Below, one piece after another: positions 18,181 to 26,519 of a DNA stretch of 64,000 bases. The stretch covers positions 1 through 64,000 of the forward strand of contig JBCBIY010000002.1 of assembly GCA_038523925.1 (NCBI GenBank), read 5' to 3'. Source of the DNA: JBCBWG01 sp038523925. Lineage in GTDB: Bacteria > Pseudomonadota > Alphaproteobacteria > Rhizobiales > Hyphomicrobiaceae. The notes beneath the pieces are model-generated. The model was not told the DNA's origin and did no database searches. It worked only from the letters and a program-made list of their open reading frames with translations. Position 1 is the stretch's first letter. Each line of letters starts with the position of its first letter. The position numbers and the translations under genes are program-made.

Positions 18181-19359
18181 TCACGTCCGAGCCACCCTAG
18201 CTTGAGCGCGCGCCATCCACCCGCAAAGCCCGCCGGCGGCTGCAAACATCGCCATCGCGAAGTACGCGCCGGCTGCAAACGCATCGTAGAGCTGCCCGGC
18301 TGCAAGCATCGCAAGCCCCATGACAACGCCGGTGCTCAGCGTCGCGAACAGCGCCTGCGCGAGGCCTGCGTTCGCATCGGGCACGCGGTAGGCGATGAAG
18401 TGGATCGCCGCGAGATGCGTCGCCCCAAACGTTAATGCATGCAGCGGCTGCACCCAGATGAGCACGCCCCAAGCGGGATCGGCGGCTGTCACCGCCCAGC
18501 GCAGCACACCGCCGGCGGCGCCCAGCAGTAGCAGACCGGCGGCGCCGACGCGCGCGATCACCGGGCCGGAATACCGGAACAGCACGATCTCGGCCACGAC
18601 GCCGATCGCCCAGAGCAGGCTTACGAAGTCTCCGGAGAGGCCGCCGCGGACCCAATGCGCCGCGGAGAACGTGTAGTAGACGGCGTGGCTTGCCTGGACG
18701 AGGCTTGCGCCGAGCAGGAACAGAACGAGCGTGCGGTCGCGCATGAGATCGCGGGCGCCAGCCCAAATTTGGCCGGCCGACGGCGCGCTCGGCTGACCGC
18801 CTCCGCCCGAACCGCTTGATTGAGGCAGCGCGAGCGCGGCGATCGTCATGCCGAGCGCGGCGGCGAAGAAAAGCGTGCCGACGGCGCTGCCGCCGAGCCG
18901 CTCGATCACTGCGCCGCCGGCGAAGGTCGCGACGATAAACGTGAGCGATCCCCAAAGCCGGACGCGGCCGTAGTCCATGGCGAACCGGCGCACGCCGCGC
19001 ATCGCGATGACATCCACAAGCGGCAGGACGGTCTGTAGCGACGCGAGCATCACCGCGACGCCGATCCCGATCGCGATGCGCCCTTCTGCGAGCAGGAGAC
19101 CGGCGGCGGCGCATGCGCCGATCGCGCCCAACGCAACTGCGAGTCGCGCGTGATTATCAGATCGGTCCGCGAGGTGCCCCGCAAGCGGCGTCGCGATCAG
19201 ACGGATGAACAGCGGGACCGCGACGATCACGCCGATTTCAGACGGCGTCAGACCGCGCGCTTCAAGGAAGACGCCGAGGTAGGGCGCGTGCAGCCCGTAG
19301 AGCAGGAAGACCGCGCCGTACATCACCGCGACGCGCGAGGCGTAGGCCGTGTCCGTCAC
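18181..19359 (-). CDS. MFS transporter, HcaT/NucG-like (MFS_1_like)
   Basis: A 392-aa integral membrane protein with about 12 predicted helices. The first helices read YGAVFLLYGLHAPYLGVFLEARGL (in part), then a loop of motif-A type (PLAGHLADRSDN). The layout resembles the phenylpropionate/nucleoside MFS_1_like subfamily more than drug exporters. The substrate is unknown. It converges on the epimerase gene: the two stop codons are adjacent, without a visible terminator between them. Confidence 0.85.
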   Translation of the reverse strand: MTDTAYASRVAVMYGAVFLLYGLHAPYLGVFLEARGLTPSEIGVIVAVPLFIRLIATPLAGHLADRSDNHARLAVALGAIGACAAAGLLLAEGRIAIGIGVAVMLASLQTVLPLVDVIAMRGVRRFAMDYGRVRLWGSLTFIVATFAGGAVIERLGGSAVGTLFFAAALGMTIAALALPQSSGSGGGGQPSAPSAGQIWAGARDLMRDRTLVLFLLGASLVQASHAVYYTFSAAHWVRGGLSGDFVSLLWAIGVVAEIVLFRYSGPVIARVGAAGLLLLGAAGGVLRWAVTAADPAWGVLIWVQPLHALTFGATHLAAIHFIAYRVPDANAGLAQALFATLSTGVVMGLAMLAAGQLYDAFAAGAYFAMAMFAAAGGLCGWMARAQARVART

Positions 19360-19522
19360 CGGCCCGCGCCGAAGTTCCAGCGGCCGATCGTCAGCACGCC
19401 GAACGCCAATTCACGCATGAGGATCAATCGCTTCAACCCACAGCTTCCGGGCCGCGCGCCCGCAATCCGCCCCTCGAATCGTCGTAGCAGGTTTTAAAAG
19501 GCAAAGCGCACAAGAGGACACC

Positions 19523-20137
19523 ATGGCCAATCCGCACCCGGCTTCAGCCGCGCCGGCCGCAATCGATGCCGAGACCGAGTACAAGGCGATCGAGAAGACG
19601 CTGCTTGAATCGCCACGCGGGCGCTGGTTTTTGTCGGAGCATGGCCGCCGCGCGCGCCGTCTCGACACGGTGACGCTGCACGACGCGATCGGCAAGCTGC
19701 AAAACTCACTGCGCGAACCGCCGGCCCTGCTTGGCCAACTGCGCACCGAGATCGAGAGCCTGCAGGACTTGCTCCGCGAGACGCGAACGGCGCTGACCGC
19801 CCGGCAGTCGGCCATGCAGGCGAAGGCTGTTGATGGCGGAGCCGGTGCCGCAAAGACCGCCGGGGCCTCCGGCATCCTGAGCGTTGCAGAAGCCATCCAC
19901 GAGCTTGCTTGGGACCTGCAGGCGACCGACGTCAACGTCGAGGCGTGTGAGCAGATCGCGCGGCAGGCCTCGCAGATCTACGCGATGAGCCACGCGCAGG
20001 CAGTTGAGTCCGAGAGGGTCAAGGCGTTGACCGAAGCCCTCGACGGCGCGCTGCTGCGGCTTGACGGCCTCATCGAAACCGTCGCGCTCGAAGCACAGTA
20101 CGACACGTTCAACCCACCGCCGTTTGACGAGGGCTAA
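19523..20137 (+). CDS. Conserved alphaproteobacterial hypothetical, RGRWFL motif
   Basis: 204 aa, soluble and largely helical. The N-terminal half holds YKAIEKTLLESPRGRWFLSE followed by HGRRARRLDT. I recognise this arrangement (RGRWFL-x-E-x2-RR-x4-DT) from alphaproteobacterial conserved hypotheticals, sometimes found near chemotaxis genes, but no activity is known to me. A Gly/Ala linker is followed by a second helical part ending in a short acidic tail. Its stop overlaps the stop of the convergent dehydratase gene (CTAA shared by both). SD AGAGGA lies just before ATG 19523. Confidence 0.75.
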   Translation: MANPHPASAAPAAIDAETEYKAIEKTLLESPRGRWFLSEHGRRARRLDTVTLHDAIGKLQNSLREPPALLGQLRTEIESLQDLLRETRTALTARQSAMQAKAVDGGAGAAKTAGASGILSVAEAIHELAWDLQATDVNVEACEQIARQASQIYAMSHAQAVESERVKALTEALDGALLRLDGLIETVALEAQYDTFNPPPFDEG

Positions 20138-21120
20138 GAAAGCGCCCGCGCCAAAGTGGCCGCGTCGATGTTGCCGCCTGACAGCATCGCGACTGTCGTG
20201 CGCCCCCGCGCTTGAGCCTTGCCCGTTAGCAGGGCAGCCAGTGCGACCGCGCCGCCCGGTTCGACGACGAGTTTCAGCGTCTCGAACGCATAGCGGACAG
20301 CCGCCAGCGCCTCTTCGTCGGTGACCACAAGGCCGTCAGAGAACCGCGCCTTGCCGATCGCGAAGTTGCGCACGCCCGGCGTTGGGACAAGCAGGGCATC
20401 GCAGACTGAGCCGCTGGTCTTGGCGTTTGTCTCGGGCTGACCGGACTGCAACGAGCGCGCGAAGTCGTCGAAGCCCGCGGGCTCGACCGTGTGGACGGCG
20501 ACGTCCGGGTCAGCGGCCTGCGCTGCAAGCGCAATGCCGCCCGCAAGCCCGCCACCGGCACAGCACACCAGAATGCTGTCGGCCCGCACATCGCGCGCGG
20601 CCAGGTCCTCCATGATTTCGCGACCGGCCGTCCCCTGCCCCGCAATCACATGCGCATTGTCGAACGGGTGAATAAAGACACCGTCGCGGTCTTCCCGGAT
20701 CGCGTTTGCAATCGCGACACGGTCCTCCGTCGCCCGATCATAGGTGATGACTGCGGCGCCGTAGCCGCGCGTGTTGGCGAGCTTCATCTCCGGCGCATCG
20801 GCCGGCATGACGATGACCGCTTTACAGCCGCAAATCTCGGCCGCGGCCGCAATGCCTTGCGCGTGATTGCCGGAAGATGCGGCGACGATCGTTGCGCCGG
20901 GCCGCGTCTCGGCTACTTGCGCGACCGCGTTGAAGGCGCCGCGAAACTTGAACGAGCCGGTCCGCTGCAGATTTTCGGCTTTGAGGAAGACGCGGCCGCC
21001 GACGCGCGCGTCAAGCACCGGCGATGTGAGGAGCGGGGTGCGGATCGCATGCGGCGCGATGCGCCCGGCTGCAGCTTCGATGTCGCTTGCGGTCGGGATG
21101 TCGTTCGTGGCGGAGGTCAT
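20134..21120 (-). CDS. Threonine/serine dehydratase (PLP fold-type II)
   Basis: A 328-aa PLP enzyme that deaminates threonine to 2-oxobutyrate (or serine to pyruvate). The PLP lysine is in SFKFRGA, the phosphate-binding loop is ASSGNHAQG, and the glycine-rich loop CCAGGGLAGG follows. It lacks the C-terminal ACT regulatory domain of biosynthetic IlvA, so it is TdcB-like, serine racemase-like or a catabolic dehydratase. The frame opens at 21168, but MTSATNDIPTASDIEAA at 21120 is the natural start. It converges on the previous gene with a 4-bp stop overlap. A strong terminator of the FadL gene lies just upstream. Confidence 0.9.
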   Translation of the reverse strand: MTSATNDIPTASDIEAAAGRIAPHAIRTPLLTSPVLDARVGGRVFLKAENLQRTGSFKFRGAFNAVAQVAETRPGATIVAASSGNHAQGIAAAAEICGCKAVIVMPADAPEMKLANTRGYGAAVITYDRATEDRVAIANAIREDRDGVFIHPFDNAHVIAGQGTAGREIMEDLAARDVRADSILVCCAGGGLAGGIALAAQAADPDVAVHTVEPAGFDDFARSLQSGQPETNAKTSGSVCDALLVPTPGVRNFAIGKARFSDGLVVTDEEALAAVRYAFETLKLVVEPGGAVALAALLTGKAQARGRTTVAMLSGGNIDAATLARALS

Positions 21121-21173
21121 GATCGCTCGCTCTTCGGCTTGCACTTGGCGCGCGAGCCATACCGCCACCGCGC

Positions 21174-21211
21174 CGAAAGAAAAAGCGGCCGGACCCGCAG
21201 GCCCGACCGCT
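21174..21211 (-). terminator. Intrinsic terminator of the FadL/OmpP1 gene
   Basis: Read on the minus strand, a 9-bp stem (one G-T pair) with a 10-nt loop is followed by TTTTTCTTT. Plus-strand stem arms are 21184-21192 and 21203-21211. It sits 26 bp after the porin stop codon. Confidence 0.85.
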
Positions 21212-21236
21212 CACCCCCCGCGCGTTGCCGCGCCTC

Positions 21237-22469
21237 CTAGAACTTCATTTTGAGCGATGCTGAGAGGATATCGACGTGGGCCTGCGTCGAGCCCGAGAAG
21301 GTGGTGCCCCCCAAATCCTCTTCGATCCCGCCGTCTTTGACGAAGATGTGCGTATAGGCCGTGTCGATCGAGATGTGGTCGCTCCACTTGTAGGTGGTGC
21401 CGATCGAAAGCCAGATGCGGTCATTATCCGGAATGCGGAAGCCGCGGTCTTCGTCCGTGCGGATCGGCGAAATCTCATAGGCGATGCCGGCGCGGAGCAG
21501 CGTCACCGGGTTGTACTGGTACTCAAGCCCGACTGAGAAGAACCACCCGTCTTCGTAGTTGAGTGCTTCACCTGCGGGTGCGTCGCCTAAGGCATTGATC
21601 GTCGCTTGATCGCCGGTCGCCTTGTCGATGAAGATGAGTTCTTTGACCCGGCTCCAATTCGTCCATTCGACCGTGCCGAGGAACGTCAGCCTTGGAGATA
21701 TCGCTTGGCGAAGCGAGAGCGTGACGATCTCGGGCAGGTCGGCTTCAGCGGTGATCGCCGTGGACTGTCCTGGCGCCGTCAGAGTGCCGTCCAGCTTCTG
21801 GGCGATTGATGAGCGAAAGCCGAGGCCAATTTTGGTCGATGCCGTTGGCTCCAACAGCACGCCGGCCGTGAAGCCGAACCCGACGTCGTCACCTTTTACG
21901 GTCACAAGATTACCACCCGGCGCGCTGGTCAGCCGCGCCTTGATGTACTGAACCTGGACGCCGGCTGCGACGGAGACACCCGGCATCAGCTTGTAGCCGA
22001 CCGTCGGCGCGGCATTCATCGTGAACAGTTTTGAGGTCAGCGCAAAATTCGAGCCCAAGTAGTCCAGATTGTCGGGCTTGGTCGTCAAGCCGAACGGCGA
22101 GTTGATCGACATGCCGAGGAACAGCCGATCGCTGAGCTGGTAGTTGAAGTAGCTCGACGGGACCAGTGCGCCTTGCGCGATGTTCCCGCTGCCGCTGGGA
22201 ACTGGCGTGTCGAGGTCGATATGGCTGTCGCCGATGATGATGGCGGCATGCGCTTCGGTGTTGATGCCGTTCTTTGTCGTCACTGCGGCCGGGTTCCAGA
22301 ACATGGAACTGAGGTCGAAGCCCGCGGCTGACCCGGCGAACGACGACCCTTGCGCTGACGTTGATTGCTCCCGAACGGCGAACCCGCCGGCCTGAGCACT
22401 ATGCGCTGCGGCAACCGCTGCTACGGACAATACCGATGCAGCGCAAACCCAACTTGAAACGCGACCCAC
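21237..22469 (-). CDS. OmpP1/FadL-family outer-membrane transport protein
   Basis: A 410-aa outer-membrane beta-barrel that would move long-chain fatty acids or other hydrophobic compounds. A signal peptide (about residues 1-29, ending HSAQA) is followed by GGFAVREQSTSAQGSSFAGS, which matches the FadL N-terminal hatch, and then FWNPAAVT, another family signature. The C-terminus ends in Phe (LKMKF), as expected for BAM recognition. The start is GTG 22469, because GGGGGAG lies 6 nt upstream and a signal peptide follows at once; the frame is open 77 codons further without signal-like content. It ends in a clean intrinsic terminator. Confidence 0.92.
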   Translation of the reverse strand: MGRVSSWVCAASVLSVAAVAAAHSAQAGGFAVREQSTSAQGSSFAGSAAGFDLSSMFWNPAAVTTKNGINTEAHAAIIIGDSHIDLDTPVPSGSGNIAQGALVPSSYFNYQLSDRLFLGMSINSPFGLTTKPDNLDYLGSNFALTSKLFTMNAAPTVGYKLMPGVSVAAGVQVQYIKARLTSAPGGNLVTVKGDDVGFGFTAGVLLEPTASTKIGLGFRSSIAQKLDGTLTAPGQSTAITAEADLPEIVTLSLRQAISPRLTFLGTVEWTNWSRVKELIFIDKATGDQATINALGDAPAGEALNYEDGWFFSVGLEYQYNPVTLLRAGIAYEISPIRTDEDRGFRIPDNDRIWLSIGTTYKWSDHISIDTAYTHIFVKDGGIEEDLGGTTFSGSTQAHVDILSASLKMKF

Positions 22470-22729
22470 CTTGAACTCCCCCAACTGCAGCCGCGCGCTT
22501 GTTATTGATTTATGTCGCGCGGCGATGACTTTGAAACTGACGCACACGCTAGAGCGCGGCGTTTTCACACAGCAACCGAGATCCGCGTTTCCGGGGGGAA
22601 AGCCGTCTGATTCAAAGCCACACGTGACCTGCGCGACACAACCTTCGCGTGCCCTGAAAGTCAGTGCCTCCAACACGTTAGCCCGACATGTACGTGTCAC
22701 GCACGAATCCAGCGCGGACGGCTTTGAGG

Positions 22730-23536
22730 TCAGGCGTCGTGATCGACGAGGTGGTGCACCGGCGAACGGCCGGCGCCGACGGTGCGGTCGCGACCGGCTT
22801 TCAGCGCGCGCGCGAGATAGGCCTTCGCAGCCCGGATCGCATCGGGCATCGCGTGGCCGCGCACGAGATGGCTTGCGATGGCCGAGGACAGCGTACAGCC
22901 CGTGCCGTGTGTGTTCTCCGTGTCAATCCGCGGGCCGGAGATCCAAGTGAGGCTCGTCCCGTCGTGGAACGCATCATCTGCCGTCTCGGCTTCGAAGTGG
23001 CCACCCTTCACGAGCACGCCGCGGCAGCCGAGACCAACGAGCGCGGCTGCTTGCTGCTCCATGTCACCGCGCGACGTCGCAACCGAAGTCTCGAGCAGGA
23101 CCGCTGCCTCCTGAAGGTTCGGTGTCAGGAGGTGCGCGCAAGGGGCCAGCACATCACGGACCGTCTGAACGGCTGCTTCGTCGATCAGCCGGTCGCCGCT
23201 GGTCGCGACCATGACCGGATCAACCACGGCGGGTATGTCCGGCCGCCTTGCAAATGTCGCTGCGATGACTTCGATGATCTCAGACGTCGGCAACATCCCC
23301 GTTTTGATCGCGCGGACATCAAGATCGTTCATCACGCTATCGAGCTGGTCTTTGACGAAGCTGGCTGGGATCGCGTGGACGCCCTGGACGCCGGTTGTGT
23401 TCTGCGCCGTCAGCGCCGTGATCACGGAGGCTCCGTAGACGCCGAGAGCGGTCATGGTTTTGAGGTCGGCCTGAATGCCGGCACCACCCGAACTGTCAGA
23501 GCCAGCAATGGTCAAAGCTGCGGGAACGTAAGTCAT
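22730..23536 (-). CDS. thiD: Hydroxymethylpyrimidine/phosphomethylpyrimidine kinase
   Basis: A 268-aa ribokinase-fold enzyme that phosphorylates HMP and HMP-P for thiamine biosynthesis. Signatures are ALTIAGSDSSGGAGIQADLK at the N-terminus, the central VVDPVMVATSGDRL, and NTHGTGCTLSSAIA at the end with the catalytic Cys/Gly loop. No TPP riboswitch is visible in the 70 bp upstream and no other thi gene is near. It is on the same strand as ccdA, 70 bp after it, and may be co-transcribed. Confidence 0.95.
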   Translation of the reverse strand: MTYVPAALTIAGSDSSGGAGIQADLKTMTALGVYGASVITALTAQNTTGVQGVHAIPASFVKDQLDSVMNDLDVRAIKTGMLPTSEIIEVIAATFARRPDIPAVVDPVMVATSGDRLIDEAAVQTVRDVLAPCAHLLTPNLQEAAVLLETSVATSRGDMEQQAAALVGLGCRGVLVKGGHFEAETADDAFHDGTSLTWISGPRIDTENTHGTGCTLSSAIASHLVRGHAMPDAIRAAKAYLARALKAGRDRTVGAGRSPVHHLVDHDA

Positions 23537-23606
23537 TGGGCACCTCTGAGGTCAGCGGTTGCGACGGACCATGCCGACGCCGGCCGTCGCTGTGCAAGAC
23601 GGACCA

Positions 23607-24410
23607 TCAACCCTGGCGGCCGCGCTCCATGATGTCCTGCTGAAGCCCTTCAGGCGTGAAATACGTCTCGAGCTCCAAGAGCGCCGGAAACGTCTCAAGC
23701 AACCAGTTCCCCATCCACGTAATCGTCCCGGTCAGGAAGAGGATACCGGTGATGACGAGGATCACGCCCATGATGATCTCCATGGTGCCGAGATGCGCAC
23801 GGAATTTTTGCATGAAGCCGAGGAACGGCCCGATCGCGACGGCTGCGAGCACGAACGGGATGCCGAGCCCGACTGAGTAAGCAAGCAGCAGCGCGACGCC
23901 TTGGCCGAGGCTGCCTTCGGACGCGGCAAGGGTCAGGACGACCGCCAGTATCGGCCCGATGCAGGGCGTCCAACCGAACGCGAACGCAAGCCCGATCAGG
24001 AATGCGCCGAGATAGGTCGCACCGTTCTGCATATTGGCGTCGACACGGGCGGTCGCATAAAGCGCCGGCACGCGAAGCAGGCCCATGAAGTGAAGGCCGA
24101 ACAGGATGATGACCGCGCCGGCGATCATCGACAGCGTTTCCTTGTGCTCCTGAATGAGCTGGCCAAAAACGGAAGCGCCTGCGCCTAAGCCGACGAAGAC
24201 CGTCGAGAAGCCAAGGACAAAGAATAACGAGCCGGCGACGATGCGGCGCCACGTGGCCGGATCGATGCCCTCGTCACGGTTCGCCTGGCTGATCGTCGTG
24301 CCACCGAGATAGCCAAGATAGGGCGGCACAAGCGGCAGAACGCACGGGCTCAGGAAGCTCGCGAGGCCCGCAAGTCCGACAGCAACATACATGTAGACGT
24401 CGGCCATCAT
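23607..24410 (-). CDS. ccdA: CcdA-family thiol-disulfide transmembrane electron carrier
   Basis: A 267-aa membrane protein with about six helices that carries reducing power from cytoplasmic thioredoxin to the periplasm, typically for cytochrome c maturation. The two redox cysteines are in SFLSPCVLPLVPPYLG and GWTPCIGPILAVV, the CcdA/DsbD-beta signatures. Two ATGs are adjacent at 24410 and 24407. The frame opens 39 codons upstream, but that part is Pro-rich with no signal features. No cytochrome c maturation or TlpA gene is beside it. Confidence 0.92.
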   Translation of the reverse strand: MMADVYMYVAVGLAGLASFLSPCVLPLVPPYLGYLGGTTISQANRDEGIDPATWRRIVAGSLFFVLGFSTVFVGLGAGASVFGQLIQEHKETLSMIAGAVIILFGLHFMGLLRVPALYATARVDANMQNGATYLGAFLIGLAFAFGWTPCIGPILAVVLTLAASEGSLGQGVALLLAYSVGLGIPFVLAAVAIGPFLGFMQKFRAHLGTMEIIMGVILVITGILFLTGTITWMGNWLLETFPALLELETYFTPEGLQQDIMERGRQG

Positions 24411-24580
24411 CGGCGGCGGCGGCTCCTCAGCGGCGGGGTTCGGCCTGAGCGGCCGCGAGACAAAACGCGGCTCGTCCGCAGTCCCCTCATCCAAACGTGG
24501 CAGGTGCCTGCACCCAACGCAAATCAAAGGACATCATGCAAGCGTGAACACCGCGTCATGAAACAGAGTCTGATGAATGC

Positions 24581-25255
24581 TTAGGGCGTCGGCAGGTTCA
24601 TTACCGCAGCCGGCAGCTCGGACCAGGCATCGACAACCGCGTCGGCGCCCAGCTCTCCGGCCGGTGCCCGCGCGTATCCGAAGCTGCAAATGAGGACCGG
24701 CAGACCAACAGCGCGCGCAATCTTAACGTCCGTGGCCGTGTCGCCGATCATCACGGCACCGGCAGCGGTCACACCCATGCCGTCGAGGCACGCGGTCAGC
24801 ATAGCAGGATCGGGCTTCCGCGGCCGGGCGTCGGTGACGCCGATGATTGGATCGAAGTAGCGATCGAGCCCGAGGTCGGCGACGACAAGATCGGTGACGG
24901 CCTGAGGCTTGTTTGTGCAGATGGCAAGGCGGATACCGTCCGACTGCCACGCGGCAAGCTGGGCTTCGACGCCCGGGTAAAGCGACGTGCGGGTCGCGCG
25001 GGCGGCTTCGTAATGCACCAGGAAGCGCGCATAAAGCGCGTCCAACAGACCGGGCGACTGCTCTGCGCCCTGCCCGTCAAGCGCCTCGCCAATCAGGACC
25101 CGCGCGCCGCGGCCGACGATGGCGCGAACGGCATCGACCGGCAACGGCTTCAGCCTCGCCTCTTCAAGCGTCGCGTTGAGCGAGGCTGCGATATCCGGCA
25201 GGCTGTCGATCAGCGTACCGTCGAGATCGCAGACGATCGCGCGCGGCCAGCTCAA
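24581..25255 (-). CDS. gph: HAD hydrolase, phosphoglycolate phosphatase type
   Basis: A 224-aa haloacid-dehalogenase phosphatase. The nucleophile motif is CDLDGTLIDSLPDI, motif II/III runs through ICTNKPQAV and KPDPAMLTACL, and motif IV is VMIGDTATDVKIAR. The alpha-helical cap after motif I fits the Gph subfamily, which removes 2-phosphoglycolate. The start is TTG 25255, which overlaps the pgk stop by TTGA, so it is translationally coupled to pgk. Placement behind pgk and tkt fits a carbon-metabolism role, though phosphoglycolate specificity is an inference. Confidence 0.88.
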   Translation of the reverse strand: MSWPRAIVCDLDGTLIDSLPDIAASLNATLEEARLKPLPVDAVRAIVGRGARVLIGEALDGQGAEQSPGLLDALYARFLVHYEAARATRTSLYPGVEAQLAAWQSDGIRLAICTNKPQAVTDLVVADLGLDRYFDPIIGVTDARPRKPDPAMLTACLDGMGVTAAGAVMIGDTATDVKIARAVGLPVLICSFGYARAPAGELGADAVVDAWSELPAAVMNLPTP

Positions 25256-26460
25256 GGCGATGCCTTTGCGAGCGCTGCGATGCCCGGCAGCTCGCGGCCT
25301 TCAAGCCATTCGAGAAACGCACCGCCGGCCGTCGAGACGTAGCTGAACCGATCCGCGACGCCGGCCGCGTTGAGCGCCGCAACAGTATCGCCGCCGCCTG
25401 CAACGGAGACAACGTGGCCTTCGTCAGTCGCTGTCGCGACGGCCTCGGCAAGCTTCACCGTACCGGTATCAAACGGCTGCATCTCGAACGCGCCAAGCGG
25501 ACCGTTCCAGAGCACCGTCTTGCAGCGCTTTGCAGCCTCGATAAGCATCGCAATCGTGGCGGGGCCGACATCGAGGATCATCTCGTCTTCGAGAACATCG
25601 TTGAGGCCTGACGTCCGGCTTGGCGCATGCGCTTTGAACTCCGTCGCAACCGTCACGTCCTGCGGCAACAGGATTGCGCAATTGCGCGCGGCAGCCTGGG
25701 TCATGATCGCGCGCGCGGTGTCGATGAAGTCCGGTTCGGCTAGCGACTTGCCAATGGGAAAGCCGTTCGCGAGCAGGAACGTGTTCGCCATGCCGCCACC
25801 GACGACGAGCTTGTCGACCTTCTCGACGAGGTTGGTGAGCACGGGGATCTTGGTCGAGACCTTCGCGCCGCCAACGACCGCCATCGTCGGCGGTGTCGGT
25901 GTCTCGACGGCCTTTTGCAGCGCCTCGACTTCGGCGAGCAGGAGCGGGCCGGCGTAACTCGGCATGTGTTGGGTGATGGCCGCCGTCGATGCGTGGGCGC
26001 GATGGGCGCACGAGAATGCGTCGTTCACGTAAAGATCGCCGAGCGCTGCGAGGTCGGCTGCGAACGCGTCATCGTTGGCCTCTTCGCCCGCGTGGAACCG
26101 CAGGTTCTCAAGGAGGACGATCCCGCCCGCCCCTGCACTCTCAATCGCTTGCCTGGCGGCAGCGCCGACACAGTCGTCGGCAAACGCGACCGGTTTGCCA
26201 AAGACGCCGCCTGCCGCCTCCGCGATCGGCGCGAGCGATAGGTCCGGCCACCGCGCGCCCTTGGGCCTGCCGAAGTGCGAAAGCACCACGACGGTTGCGC
26301 CGCGGTCAGCGAGCGATGTGATGCCGGGGGCTGCCCGCTCGATCCGCGTTGCGTCGGTCACCTTGCCGTTGGCCATCGGCACGTTGAAGTCTGCGCGCAC
26401 CAGAACGGTCTTGCCCGCAACATCCGTCTCATCGATCGAATCCAGTCCGGCAACGGCCAT
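25252..26460 (-). CDS. pgk: Phosphoglycerate kinase
   Basis: A 402-aa glycolytic kinase that interconverts 1,3-bisphosphoglycerate and 3-phosphoglycerate with ADP/ATP. The N-terminal signature is KTVLVRADFNVPMANG, the substrate loop is LSHFGRPKG, and the C-terminal nucleotide loop VVSVAGGGDTVAALNAAG is present. ATG 26460 has GGAGAG just upstream; GTG 26463 is in frame but less likely. It sits between tkt (59 bp upstream) and gph (4-bp overlap). The gap gene usual between tkt and pgk in many Alphaproteobacteria is missing. Confidence 0.97.
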   Translation of the reverse strand: MAVAGLDSIDETDVAGKTVLVRADFNVPMANGKVTDATRIERAAPGITSLADRGATVVVLSHFGRPKGARWPDLSLAPIAEAAGGVFGKPVAFADDCVGAAARQAIESAGAGGIVLLENLRFHAGEEANDDAFAADLAALGDLYVNDAFSCAHRAHASTAAITQHMPSYAGPLLLAEVEALQKAVETPTPPTMAVVGGAKVSTKIPVLTNLVEKVDKLVVGGGMANTFLLANGFPIGKSLAEPDFIDTARAIMTQAAARNCAILLPQDVTVATEFKAHAPSRTSGLNDVLEDEMILDVGPATIAMLIEAAKRCKTVLWNGPLGAFEMQPFDTGTVKLAEAVATATDEGHVVSVAGGGDTVAALNAAGVADRFSYVSTAGGAFLEWLEGRELPGIAALAKASP

Positions 26461-26519
26461 CACTCTCTCCGTGCGTCATCGTTAGAGGCATCGCGGCGTC
26501 AGGGGTGGGGCACCGGATT

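Noticed and set aside
23537..23606. TPP riboswitch before thiD
   Set aside because: No thi-box (CTGAGA) or matching hairpins in the 70 bp upstream.
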